A stretch of 64,000 bases of DNA, taken from positions 104,247 through 168,246 of the forward strand of contig NZ_JOIZ01000011.1 of assembly GCF_000721605.1 (NCBI RefSeq), in the 5' to 3' direction. The stretch's first letter is position 1. Every line of letters starts with the position of its first letter. Source of the stretch: Streptomyces sp. NRRL S-37. GTDB taxonomy: Bacteria; Actinomycetota; Actinomycetes; Streptomycetales; Streptomycetaceae. Position numbers and translations under genes: made by a program. Positions 56,815 through 64,000 of the stretch are shown piece after piece. The notes below the pieces were generated by a model. It saw nothing but the letters and a program-made list of their open reading frames with translations. It made no database searches and had not been told where the DNA came from.

Positions 56815-56831
56815 TTCCCGTTCAACGGGAA
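56815..56831. promoter_or_regulatory. Operator-like palindrome upstream of pobA
   Basis: TTCCCGTTCAACGGGAA is a perfect inverted repeat around one central base, followed 8 bp later by a further half-site, CAACGGGGA (56842-56850). It lies 71 bp upstream of pobA, in the gap after the IclR gene. Probably the binding site of that IclR protein. Confidence 0.65.
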
Positions 56832-56901
56832 GGACCGTCGTCAACGGGGACGGACCGGCGCCAGACTCCGTCCCACCCCGTCGGCCGTCGAAGGAGACGA
56901 C

Positions 56902-58071
56902 ATGCCCGTACGCACCCGAGTCGCCGTCATCGGAGCAGGCCCCGCCGGTCTGCTGCTGTCCCATCTGCTCGGCCGCCACAGCATCGAGTCGGTCGTCATC
57001 GACTCCCGCAGCCGCGAGGAGATCGAGACCACCATCCGGGCCGGCATCCTGGAGCAGGGCACCGTCGAGATCCTCAGCGAGACGGGGGCCTCGGACCGGG
57101 TCCTCACGGCCGGGCAGAGACACGAGGGCATAGAGCTGCGCTTCGACGGCGAGGGCCACCGGATCGACTTCGCCGCGGCCGTCGGCCGGGCGGTGTGGCT
57201 CTATCCGCAGCACGAGGTGCTGAAGGACCTGGTCGCCGCGCGCCTCGCCGCCGGCCAGGACCTCCGTTTCGAAGTGACCGCCGAGCGCGTGGAGGACGCG
57301 GAGACGGACCGGCCGCGCGTCGTGGCCAAGGACGCCGGGGGCGCCGCCGTCGAGATCGAGGCCGAGGTCGTCATCGGCGCGGACGGCTCCCGCGGGGTGA
57401 CCCGCGAGGCCGTCACGGGCCCGTACGGCGGCTACTTCCGGGAGTACCCCTTCGCCTGGTTCGGCATCCTGTGCGAGGCGCCGCCCAGCGCCGGGGAGCT
57501 GATCTACAGCAACTCGCCGGACGGCTTCGCCCTCATCAGTCAGCGCGGTCCCGGTGTGCAGCGCATGTACTTCCAGTGCGACCCGGCGACCGAGACCGGG
57601 GCGTACACCGAGGAGCGGCTGTGGGAGATCCTGCGGTCGCGCGTCCCCGGCATCACCCTCAACGAGGGCCCGGTCTTCCAGCGGGACGTGCTCCGCTTCC
57701 GCAGCTTCGTCGCGCGCGAGATGCGCCGGGGCCGGGTGGTGCTCGTCGGCGACGCGGCCCACACCGTGCCGCCCACCGGCGCCAAGGGCATGAACCTCGC
57801 CGTCGCCGATGTCGTCCTGCTCACCGAGGCGCTGCGCGCGCTGCTGCTCGACGGGGACGAGTCCCTCTTCGACGCCTTCCCCGACACCGCGCGGAAGCGC
57901 ATCTGGAAGGCACAGCACTTCTCCTGGTGGATGACGAACATGCTGCACCCGCGGCCCGGGGCGGGCGACTTCGACCGCATGCGCCAGATCGGCGAGCTGC
58001 GCTCGGTCGTCGAGTCGGACGCCGGCCGCGCGTACCTCGCCGAGGGCTACACCGGCTGGCCGCTCGGCTGA
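56902..58071 (+). CDS. pobA: 4-hydroxybenzoate 3-monooxygenase
   Basis: 389 residues, the usual length for the enzyme that makes protocatechuate from 4-hydroxybenzoate with FAD and NAD(P)H. FAD motif VAVIGAGPAGLLLSHLL (about 7-23), DG motif VVIGADGSRGVTRE, and LVGDAAHTVPPTGAKGMNLA. PobA-specific YPQHEVLKDLVAARL and YSNSPDGFALISQRG are present. ATG 56902 follows AAGGAG. The protocatechuate pathway genes are not in the window. Confidence 0.93.
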   Translation: MPVRTRVAVIGAGPAGLLLSHLLGRHSIESVVIDSRSREEIETTIRAGILEQGTVEILSETGASDRVLTAGQRHEGIELRFDGEGHRIDFAAAVGRAVWLYPQHEVLKDLVAARLAAGQDLRFEVTAERVEDAETDRPRVVAKDAGGAAVEIEAEVVIGADGSRGVTREAVTGPYGGYFREYPFAWFGILCEAPPSAGELIYSNSPDGFALISQRGPGVQRMYFQCDPATETGAYTEERLWEILRSRVPGITLNEGPVFQRDVLRFRSFVAREMRRGRVVLVGDAAHTVPPTGAKGMNLAVADVVLLTEALRALLLDGDESLFDAFPDTARKRIWKAQHFSWWMTNMLHPRPGAGDFDRMRQIGELRSVVESDAGRAYLAEGYTGWPLG

Positions 58072-58114
58072 CCGCCGGGGCGGCTGACGCGGGCGGGTGA
58101 CGAGAGCCCGCCGG

Positions 58115-58429
58115 TCACGGGCCGTGGACGACTCCCCCGGCAGGCCGTACGGCGATCGGCGGGCCGTACGCCACCGCGCGACCGTGCGCGTCGACGGCCG
58201 GGGCGTCGGGACCGCTGGAACCGGCCCGGACGCCTGATCCACCGGCCGCGCCCGTGCGTCCGTCGGGCGTCGAGCGAGCGCCTCGTCCATGGACTCCTCC
58301 CGCTGGCGGCGCAGGAGTCCGTGGAAGGCGTGGGCGCCGTGCGGACAGGCCGTCGGACCGCCGGGATCGTGGACGGGACGGCGGCTCCGGCGGACGACGG
58401 CCGGCCGGCGGTGTGGCCCCCGCGCCGGC
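58115..58429 (-). other. Possible decayed reading frame
   Basis: 358 bp separate pobA from the LysR gene. On the minus strand, two stretches look coding but in different frames. One (about 58290-58370) reads HGAHAFHGLLRRQREESMDE with a good GGAGGAG site before the ATG at 58290. The other, ending at a TGA (58115-58117), reads VDAHGRAVAYGPPIAVRPAG. A frameshift would be needed to join them. No family is recognised, so this may be a remnant or chance. Confidence 0.3.
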
Positions 58430-59335
58430 CTACGTCTCCCCGGCCGCCGCGCCGAGGGCGTCCAGGACCGGGCGGATCAGCGGGTGTTCCTCGGCGCCGC
58501 GGCGGACGGCGGCGAAGACGCGGCGGGTCGGGGCCGTCCCGTCGACCGGGCGGACGACCACGCCCGTGAGGTCCATGCCGCGCAGCGCCGAGCGGGGCAC
58601 CAGGGCGACGCCGACGTCCGCCGAGGCGAGGGCGACCACCGCGCGGAAGTCGTCCGAGGAGTGCTCCAGGCGGGGCTGGAACCCGGCGCTCTCGCAGGCC
58701 AGCACGACCACGTCGTGGCAGGGATTGCCGGGGTACGGGCCGATCCACGGGTCCTTGGCCAGCTCGGCGAGCGGCACCTCGGCGGTGTCGGCCAGGCGGT
58801 GGGTGACGGGGACGACCGCGTCGAAGGGTTCGGCGTACAGCGGTACATGGGCCAGGCGCGGGTCGTCGGCGGGCGGCGCCCCGCGGTACTCGACCGCCAC
58901 GGCGACGTCGACCTGCCGGTCGAGGACCATCAGGAGACTGGCGTCCCCCTCGGCGTCCTGGACCCGGATACGGATGCCGGGCGCCGACCCGGCGAGGCGG
59001 GCCACCGCGGGCGCGACGACCTGGGCGATCCCGGTGGCGAACGCGGCGACCGTGACCGTGCCGGCCTCCCCCGCCCCGTAGGCGGCCAGTTCCGCCTCTG
59101 CCCGCTCCAGCTGGGCGAGGACGGCGTTGGTGTGGCCGAGCAGGATCTCTCCGGCCGGGGTCAGCCGTACGCCCTTGGCGCCGCGCTCGACGAGACGGTG
59201 GCCGGTCTCCTGCTCCAGGGCGGCGAGCTGTTGGGAGACGGCCGAGGGGGTCAGATAGAGCGCGGCGGCCGCCGCCGTGACCGTGCGGTGGTCGGCCACC
59301 GCACGGAGGATGTGGAGCCGCCGTGCCTCGATCAT
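58430..59335 (-). CDS. LysR-family transcriptional regulator
   Basis: 301 residues. Helix-turn-helix at about 1-60: RRLHILRAVADHRTVTAAAA, LTPSAVSQQLAALEQETG; then the two-part substrate-binding domain (VTVAAFATGIAQVV, VDVAVAVEYRGAPP). It lies 36 bp downstream of kbl on the same strand, so it may be co-transcribed with tdh-kbl and regulate them or something else. ATG 59335. Confidence 0.9.
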   Translation of the reverse strand: MIEARRLHILRAVADHRTVTAAAAALYLTPSAVSQQLAALEQETGHRLVERGAKGVRLTPAGEILLGHTNAVLAQLERAEAELAAYGAGEAGTVTVAAFATGIAQVVAPAVARLAGSAPGIRIRVQDAEGDASLLMVLDRQVDVAVAVEYRGAPPADDPRLAHVPLYAEPFDAVVPVTHRLADTAEVPLAELAKDPWIGPYPGNPCHDVVVLACESAGFQPRLEHSSDDFRAVVALASADVGVALVPRSALRGMDLTGVVVRPVDGTAPTRRVFAAVRRGAEEHPLIRPVLDALGAAAGET

Positions 59336-59371
59336 GAAGGCGATTGTCTCAAATCGCTCGGTGTGTTCCGC

Positions 59372-60571
59372 TCAGGCGTCGAGCTCCGCCCGGGCCGCCG
59401 TGAAGGCGTCCACCGCGCGGTTCACGTCCTCGGTGGAGTGGGCGGCGGAGAGCTGGACGCGGATGCGGGCCTGGCCCTGCGGCACCACGGGGTAGGAGAA
59501 GCCGATCACGTACACCCCGCGCTCCAGCAGCAGCTCCGCCAGGCGTCCCGCGCGGGCCGCGTCGCCGATCATCACGGGGGCGATGGCGTGGTCGCCGGGG
59601 AGGACGTCGAAGCCCTCCTCGGTCATCCGGCGGCGGAACAGCGCGGTGTTCCCGGCCAGCCGGACACGCAGGTCGTCGGCCGACTCCAGCAGGTCGAGGA
59701 CCTTCAGCGAGGCGGCGGCGATCACCGGGGCGAGCGTGTTGGAGAACAGGTAGGGGCGGGAGCGCTGGCGCAGCAGGGCGACGATCTCCGCGCGGGCGGC
59801 GACGTAGCCGCCGGACGCGCCGCCGAGCGCCTTGCCGAGGGTGCCGGTGATGATGTCGACGCGGTCCATGACGCCGTGCAGCTCGGGGGTGCCGCGCCCG
59901 CCGGGGCCGACGAAGCCGACGGCGTGCGAGTCGTCGACCATGACCATGGCGCCGTGCCGGTCGGCGAGGTCGCAGATCTCGGCCAGCGGGGCCACGTAGC
60001 CGTCCATGGAGAAGACGCCGTCGGTGACGATCAGCGTGCGGCGGGCGCCGCCCTCCGCGGCCTCCTTGAGCTGCCGCTCCAGGTCGGCCATGTCGCGGTT
60101 GGCGTAGCGGAAGCGGCGGGCCTTGGAGAGGCGGATGCCGTCGATGATCGACGCGTGGTTCAGGGCGTCGGAGATCACCGCGTCCTCGGGGCCGAGCAGC
60201 GTCTCGAAGACACCGCCGTTGGCGTCGAAGCAGGAGGAGTAGAGGATCGTGTCCTCCTGGCCGAGGAACGCCGAAAGGCGTGCCTCCAGCTCCTTGTGCA
60301 CCTCCTGGGTGCCGCAGATGAAGCGCACGGACGCCATGCCGTAGCCCCAGCGGTCCAGGGCCTCGTGGGCGGCGGCGACCACCTCGGGGTGGTCGGCGAG
60401 GCCGAGGTAGTTGTTGGCGCAGAAGTTGAGCACCTCGCCGGGGCGGCCGCCGGCGGTGACGTTCACGGTGGCGGACTGGGGGGTGCCGATGACGCGCTCG
60501 GGCTTGTGCAGTCCGGCGGCGCGGATCTCGTCGAGGGTGGTGCGCAGGTCGTCGCGCACGGAGTCGAACAT
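59372..60571 (-). CDS. kbl: Glycine C-acetyltransferase (2-amino-3-ketobutyrate CoA ligase)
   Basis: 399 residues, PLP enzyme of the alpha-oxoamine synthase family. The PLP Lys247 is in [30 protein letters not shown] contains the cofactor Asp-His pair. It cleaves 2-amino-3-oxobutyrate with CoA to glycine and acetyl-CoA, the second step of threonine catabolism after Tdh. ATG 60571 follows GGAG. It is downstream of tdh, with three 13-bp repeats between the two genes. Confidence 0.94.
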   Translation of the reverse strand: MFDSVRDDLRTTLDEIRAAGLHKPERVIGTPQSATVNVTAGGRPGEVLNFCANNYLGLADHPEVVAAAHEALDRWGYGMASVRFICGTQEVHKELEARLSAFLGQEDTILYSSCFDANGGVFETLLGPEDAVISDALNHASIIDGIRLSKARRFRYANRDMADLERQLKEAAEGGARRTLIVTDGVFSMDGYVAPLAEICDLADRHGAMVMVDDSHAVGFVGPGGRGTPELHGVMDRVDIITGTLGKALGGASGGYVAARAEIVALLRQRSRPYLFSNTLAPVIAAASLKVLDLLESADDLRVRLAGNTALFRRRMTEEGFDVLPGDHAIAPVMIGDAARAGRLAELLLERGVYVIGFSYPVVPQGQARIRVQLSAAHSTEDVNRAVDAFTAARAELDA

Positions 60572-60596
60572 GTCGGGAAGCTCCTGGAGAGGAAGA

Positions 60597-60635
60597 TGAC
60601 TTACGCGGTTGGCTTACGCGATTGACTTACGCGGT
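60597..60635. repeat. Three 13-bp tandem repeats at the tdh stop codon
   Basis: TGACTTACGCGGT, TGGCTTACGCGAT and TGACTTACGCGGT follow each other with no gap. The last copy includes the tdh stop codon, so each copy places a TAA in phase with a GCG codon. Looks like slippage duplication of the end of tdh. Confidence 0.85.
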
Positions 60636-61655
60636 CCAGTCGAGGATGACCTTGCCGCCCTTGCCGCCGGCCGCGTCCTCGAAGGCGGCCTCGAAGTCGC
60701 GGTGGGAGTAGCGGCCGGTGATCACGGGGGCGAGGTCCAGGCCGCCCTCCAGCAGCACCGACATGGCGTACCAGGTCTCGAACATCTCACGGCCGTAGAT
60801 GCCCTTGATGGTGATCATGGAGGTGACGATCCGGGACCAGTCGACGGGGAACTCCTCGGCCGGCAGGCCGAGCATCGCGATCCGGCCGCCGTGCGTCATG
60901 TTGGCGATCATGTCGCGCATGGCCTCGGGGCGGCCGGACATCTCCAGGCCGATGTCGAAGCCCTCGCGCAGGCCGAGGGTGTGCTGCCCGTCGGCGATGG
61001 TGGACTCGGCGACGTTGAGCGCCAGGGTCGCGCCGATCTTGCGGGCGAGTTCCAGGCGTTCCTCGCTGACGTCGGTGATCACGACGTTGCGGGCGCCCGC
61101 GTGCCGGGCGACGGCGGCGGCCATCAGACCGATCGGTCCGGCGCCGGTGATCAGGACGTCCTCGCCGACGAGCGGGAAGGACAGCGCGGTGTGCACGGCG
61201 TTGCCGAACGGGTCGAAGATCGCGGCGACGTCGAGGTCGACGGGGACCCGGTGCACCCACACATTGGTGGCGGGGAGCACGACGTACTCGGCGAAGGCGC
61301 CGTCGCGTCCGACGCCGAGGCCGACCGTGGCGCGGCACAGGTGGCGGCGTCCGGCCAGGCAGTTGCGGCACTTGCCGCACACCAGGTGGCCCTCGCCGCT
61401 GACCCGGTCACCGGTCTTGATGTCGGTGACGTCCCCGCCGGTCTCCACGACCTCGCCGACGAACTCGTGCCCGAGGACCAGCGGGGTGTCGATGGTCTGC
61501 TGCGCCCAGCCGTCCCAGTTACGGATGTGCAGGTCGGTGCCGCAGATACCGGTGCGCAGCACCTTGATCAGCACGTCGCCGGGTCCGACGGCGGGCTCCG
61601 GGACGTCCGCGAGCCACAGACCGGGCTCCGCCTTCTGCTTGACCAGCGCCTTCAC
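60627..61655 (-). CDS. tdh: L-threonine 3-dehydrogenase
   Basis: 342 residues, zinc alcohol dehydrogenase superfamily. Catalytic zinc ligands in [11 protein letters not shown] and [13 protein letters not shown], structural zinc [18 protein letters not shown] motif [19 protein letters not shown]. Oxidises threonine to 2-amino-3-ketobutyrate. GTG 61655 follows AGGAG by 7 nt. It heads the operon tdh-kbl-lysR type gene; the 183 bp upstream is its promoter region, in which I see no clear operator. Confidence 0.94.
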   Translation of the reverse strand: MKALVKQKAEPGLWLADVPEPAVGPGDVLIKVLRTGICGTDLHIRNWDGWAQQTIDTPLVLGHEFVGEVVETGGDVTDIKTGDRVSGEGHLVCGKCRNCLAGRRHLCRATVGLGVGRDGAFAEYVVLPATNVWVHRVPVDLDVAAIFDPFGNAVHTALSFPLVGEDVLITGAGPIGLMAAAVARHAGARNVVITDVSEERLELARKIGATLALNVAESTIADGQHTLGLREGFDIGLEMSGRPEAMRDMIANMTHGGRIAMLGLPAEEFPVDWSRIVTSMITIKGIYGREMFETWYAMSVLLEGGLDLAPVITGRYSHRDFEAAFEDAAGGKGGKVILDWTA

Positions 61656-61838
61656 GCTACGGCTCCTGAGGGTGAGTCCCGGCCCGCGGGCACGCCGAAG
61701 CGGCCCCGGCCCGGGAAGAGGAGTGGAATCGCACTGCAATCTGCCGTACGCCACCCTCACCGGTCCATCGAGGTTTTCTTAAGCGCGGCCACAGCTTTCC
61801 TTCACGCCGTCACCCGTCCGGCCCCGTACCGGGCGGAG

Positions 61839-62414
61839 TCACAGCGGCAGTCCGTCGTCCTCCCGGCGCTCCAGCCGTACGACGAGATCCGCGGCCCGCT
61901 CCTTGATGGCGGCGAGCCCCGGCTGCCCCCAGGCACGGGGCTGGATGTCGGTGACCGACACGGTGCCGAGCACCATGCCGGTGCTGTCGATGAGCGGCGC
62001 CCCCAGGTAGGAACGGATGCCGAACCCGTCCACCACCGGGTTGCCCGCGAACCGCGGGTAGTCGCTCACGTCCTCCAGGACCAGTGCCCTGCGGCGGGCC
62101 ACCACATGGGGGCAGAAGCCGTGGTCGCGGGGCAGCACCCGGCCCAGCAGGGCGCCGGTGCCGTCGCTCCGCACGACGGGCGCGACGGGCGGGGTGTGCA
62201 GGCCCGCGAAGAACTGCCCGTCCTCACCGGGCAGGTTGACCATGGCGTACGGCGCGCCGGTGAGCTCGGCGAGGGCGTGGGCGAAGGCGTCGAGCGCGGG
62301 CTCGGGGCGGTCCCCCAGTCCCAGCCGGCGCAGTCTGCGGGCGCGCTCCGGCGCTTGGCCGTCCTCGGGGGTGAGCAGCAGACGACCTGCCGGGCGGGGC
62401 GGGTCGTAGCTCAT
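61839..62414 (-). CDS. GAF-domain protein
   Basis: 191 residues, almost entirely one GAF sensor domain (about 30-180): YAMVNLPGEDGQFFAGLHTP, DHGFCPHVVARRRALVLEDV, IRSYLGAPLIDSTGMVLGTV. The DHGFC motif is typical of GAF domains near conservons and of two-component or phosphatase GAFs. No output domain. It lies 58 bp after the conservon GTPase gene on the same strand and probably belongs to that operon. Ligand unknown. Confidence 0.85.
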   Translation of the reverse strand: MSYDPPRPAGRLLLTPEDGQAPERARRLRRLGLGDRPEPALDAFAHALAELTGAPYAMVNLPGEDGQFFAGLHTPPVAPVVRSDGTGALLGRVLPRDHGFCPHVVARRRALVLEDVSDYPRFAGNPVVDGFGIRSYLGAPLIDSTGMVLGTVSVTDIQPRAWGQPGLAAIKERAADLVVRLERREDDGLPL

Positions 62415-62472
62415 CGGCGGGCTCCCGGGCTAGGGGGGAAGAACATATATGGGCTCCGAGGGTGTGCGGGGA

Positions 62473-63099
62473 TCACATGTGGGCGCCATACTCCGTCGTG
62501 GCGGCCGGGGTGTGGGCGATGAGGTGGCGGACCAGGGTCAGCAGGGTCTGGACGCCGGAGCTGGAGATCCGGGCGTCGCAGCGGACGACGGGGACCTCCG
62601 CGGGGAGGTCGAGGGCGGCGCGCACCTCCCCGGGGTCGTAGCGGAAGGCGCCGTCGAACTCGTTGACGGCGACGACGAAGGCGAGACCGCGCTGCTCGAA
62701 GAAGTCGACCGCCGCGAAGCACTCCGCCAGGCGCCGGGTGTCGGCGAGGATGACCGCGCCGAGCGCGCCCTCGCAGAGTTCGTCCCACATGAACCAGAAC
62801 CGTTCCTGGCCGGGGGTGCCGAACAGGTACAGCACGTGTTCCGCGTCGAGGGTGATGCGGCCGAAGTCCATGGCCACGGTCGTCTCGACCTTGTTCTCGA
62901 TACCGTCGAGGCTGTCGGTGCCGGCGCTGACCGTGGTGAGGAGTTCCTCCGTGCTGAGGGGCGCGATCTCACTGACCGCGCCGACGAAGGTCGTCTTGCC
63001 CACGCCGAACCCGCCCGCCACCAGGATCTTGAGTGCGGTGGGGAACGGGTCGTCGTGGTCCGCGCCGTCGCCGTGGTCAGAGCTGTCGTCGTAGTCCAT
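62473..63099 (-). CDS. Conservon small GTPase (CvnD-type)
   Basis: 208 residues, Ras-like nucleotide-binding protein of the conservon type. Walker A is VAGGFGVGKTTFVGAVSE, switch region LLTTVSAGTDSLDGIENKVE, DTRRLAECFAAVDFFEQRGL, and NEFD as the NKXD equivalent. The N-terminus is short, acidic and His/Asp-rich. It starts 23 bp inside the DUF742 gene, so the two are coupled. In conservons the four Cvn proteins form a membrane G-protein-like complex. Confidence 0.92.
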   Translation of the reverse strand: MDYDDSSDHGDGADHDDPFPTALKILVAGGFGVGKTTFVGAVSEIAPLSTEELLTTVSAGTDSLDGIENKVETTVAMDFGRITLDAEHVLYLFGTPGQERFWFMWDELCEGALGAVILADTRRLAECFAAVDFFEQRGLAFVVAVNEFDGAFRYDPGEVRAALDLPAEVPVVRCDARISSSGVQTLLTLVRHLIAHTPAATTEYGAHM

Positions 63100-63454
63100 C
63101 GAGCACTGCCTCCAGAAGGGCCCGGTCCGTCGGGTTGTGGTGGAACGCGGGGGGCTTGTCGGTGAGCGCCCCGCAGTCGACGAGGTCCGCCAGCAGCACC
63201 TTGGTGACGGCCACCGGCAGTCTGAGGTGGGCGGCGACCTCGGCGACCGGGACGGGAGCGCGGCACAGGTCGAGGGCCTGCGCGTGCTCGGGGCCGAGGT
63301 AGCCGAAGGGGGTGGCGCCGGTGGCTCTGACCTGCGACATGAGGTCGAGGGCGACGGTGGGGCGGGTACGGCCGTTGCTGACCGTGAAGGGGCGTACCAG
63401 CCGTCCGGCCGCGTCGTCGAGCCAGGGCCCGTCACCGGCCGCCGTCACGCTCAA
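63077..63454 (-). CDS. DUF742 protein (CvnC-type)
   Basis: 125 residues: RLVRPFTVSNGRTRPTVALD is the DUF742 signature, followed by a winged-helix-like part (VAEVAAHLRLPVAVTKVLLA, DLVDCGALTDKPP) that ends DGLRRQL. It overlaps the GTPase gene by 23 bp and the roadblock gene by 4 bp, as usual in conservons. Confidence 0.93.
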   Translation of the reverse strand: MSVTAAGDGPWLDDAAGRLVRPFTVSNGRTRPTVALDLMSQVRATGATPFGYLGPEHAQALDLCRAPVPVAEVAAHLRLPVAVTKVLLADLVDCGALTDKPPAFHHNPTDRALLEAVLDGLRRQL

Positions 63455-63885
63455 GGCCTCATCGCCGACGGTTCGACGCCCTGCTGGCGGGGAGCGGTCA
63501 TCAGGTACGGCCGTACGGACTTGACCAGCATCGCCATCTCGTAGCCGAGCACCGCCGCGTCGGCCTCGCGGCCGGCCATGACGGCGAGGCAGGTGCCGGA
63601 ACCGGCGGTGGTGACGAACAGCAGGGTCGAGTCGAGCTCGACGACGACCTGCCGGACGTCGCCGCCGTCGCCGAAGCGGATGCCGGCGCTGCGGCCGAGG
63701 GAGTACAGGCCGGAGGCCAGGGCGGCCATGTGGTCGGCGGCGTCCGGGTCGAGGCCGTGCACGGACTTCACCAGTCCGTCGCAGGACAGCAGTACGGCGC
63801 TGCTGGTGTGCGGTACGCGTTGCACGAGGCCGCTCATCAGCCAGTCGAGGTCGGATACCTGGGCGGTCGGCGCATCGCTCGCCAT
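63451..63885 (-). CDS. Roadblock/LC7-domain protein (CvnB-type)
   Basis: 144 residues, one roadblock domain: DLDWLMSGLVQRVPHTSSAV, then LLSCDGLVKSVHGLDPDAAD and SGTCLAVMAGREADAAVLGY. Roadblock proteins act as GTPase partner/GAP-like factors for the Ras-like protein downstream. ATG 63885 follows AGGAG. It overlaps the DUF742 gene by 4 bp. Confidence 0.93.
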   Translation of the reverse strand: MASDAPTAQVSDLDWLMSGLVQRVPHTSSAVLLSCDGLVKSVHGLDPDAADHMAALASGLYSLGRSAGIRFGDGGDVRQVVVELDSTLLFVTTAGSGTCLAVMAGREADAAVLGYEMAMLVKSVRPYLMTAPRQQGVEPSAMRP

Positions 63886-63941
63886 GGTGGATCGACTCCT
63901 TGGGGTACGAAGGTCTGCGGGAGCGCTGGGGGCGGTGCCGG

Positions 63942-64000
63942 TCATCCGGCGGGCGTGCTCCCGCCGTGTCGGGCGGGGTGGTCGGTGGGGGGTGCGGGTG
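63942..64000 (-). CDS. 3' end of an upstream gene, probably the conservon sensor kinase (CvnA)
   Basis: Only the last 18 codons and the TGA (63944-63942) are in the window; the C-terminus is Pro/Gly/His-rich (THPARH-like composition, ending STPAG). Such low-complexity tails are typical of conservon histidine kinases, and the order kinase-roadblock-DUF742-GTPase predicts one here. Nothing in the visible part proves the kinase. Confidence 0.45.
   Translation of the reverse strand, partial: PAPPTDHPARHGGSTPAG

Overview
The window is ordinary high-GC Streptomyces chromosome. Evidence for this: codon third positions are almost all G or C, GTG and TTG starts are common, and there are many MarR, PadR, GntR, TetR, IclR and LacI regulators. 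It also carries a type II polyketide spore-pigment (whiE) cluster and a conservon-type roadblock/DUF742/GTPase operon. I found no tRNA, rRNA, CRISPR array, insertion sequence or prophage gene. Both ends cut through genes: a DevR-like response regulator on the left and a probable conservon sensor kinase on the right.

Layout. 0-6.3 kb: DevR-like regulator start with a DevR-like box, secreted SGNH hydrolase, divergent MarR/MMPL exporter pair, SDR-DUF2867 protein followed by a start-less CtaG remnant. 6.3-12.3 kb: small lipoprotein, dihydroxyacetone kinase operon dhaKLM, secreted GH75 chitosanase divergent from a fibronectin-III lipoprotein with a DasR-like box, surface protein. 12.3-20.5 kb: PadR regulator, 2,4-dienoyl-CoA reductase with a perfect 22-bp palindrome upstream, PAS-PAS-GAF-SpoIIE phosphatase, HemK-like methyltransferase, molybdopterin oxidoreductase plus flavin reductase pair. 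20.5-31.6 kb: CE7 deacetylase, HutC-type GntR with its probable operator, methyltransferase/PadR pair, a short second Rho factor, D,D-carboxypeptidase, asparaginase with FadR-type regulator, fatty acid desaturase, a fluoride-channel operon (fluC-DUF190-fluC).

31.7-39.9 kb is a self-contained galactan-utilisation locus: secreted endo-galactanase GH53 and intracellular beta-galactosidase GH42 on one strand, and a divergent ABC importer with its LacI repressor on the other. Two LacI-type operators lie in the shared promoter region. The secreted enzyme would cut galactan, the transporter import the oligosaccharides, GH42 split them, and the LacI protein sense them.

40-53 kb: MarR regulator with a 29-bp palindrome, long-form glyceraldehyde-3-phosphate dehydrogenase, then the whiE spore-pigment cluster in the canonical order (hydroxylase VIII divergent from I-VII). 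It ends in a strong hairpin facing an O-methyltransferase and a secreted beta-helix protein. The hydroxylase carries a collagen-like Gly-Pro-rich insertion.

53-64 kb: TetR-regulated DHA2 efflux pump, IclR/pobA pair for 4-hydroxybenzoate, threonine catabolism (tdh-kbl) followed by a LysR regulator, a GAF protein, and the conservon genes running off the right edge. Much of the regulatory logic can be read as palindromes beside the regulator genes; these assignments are inferences from position and motif shape.
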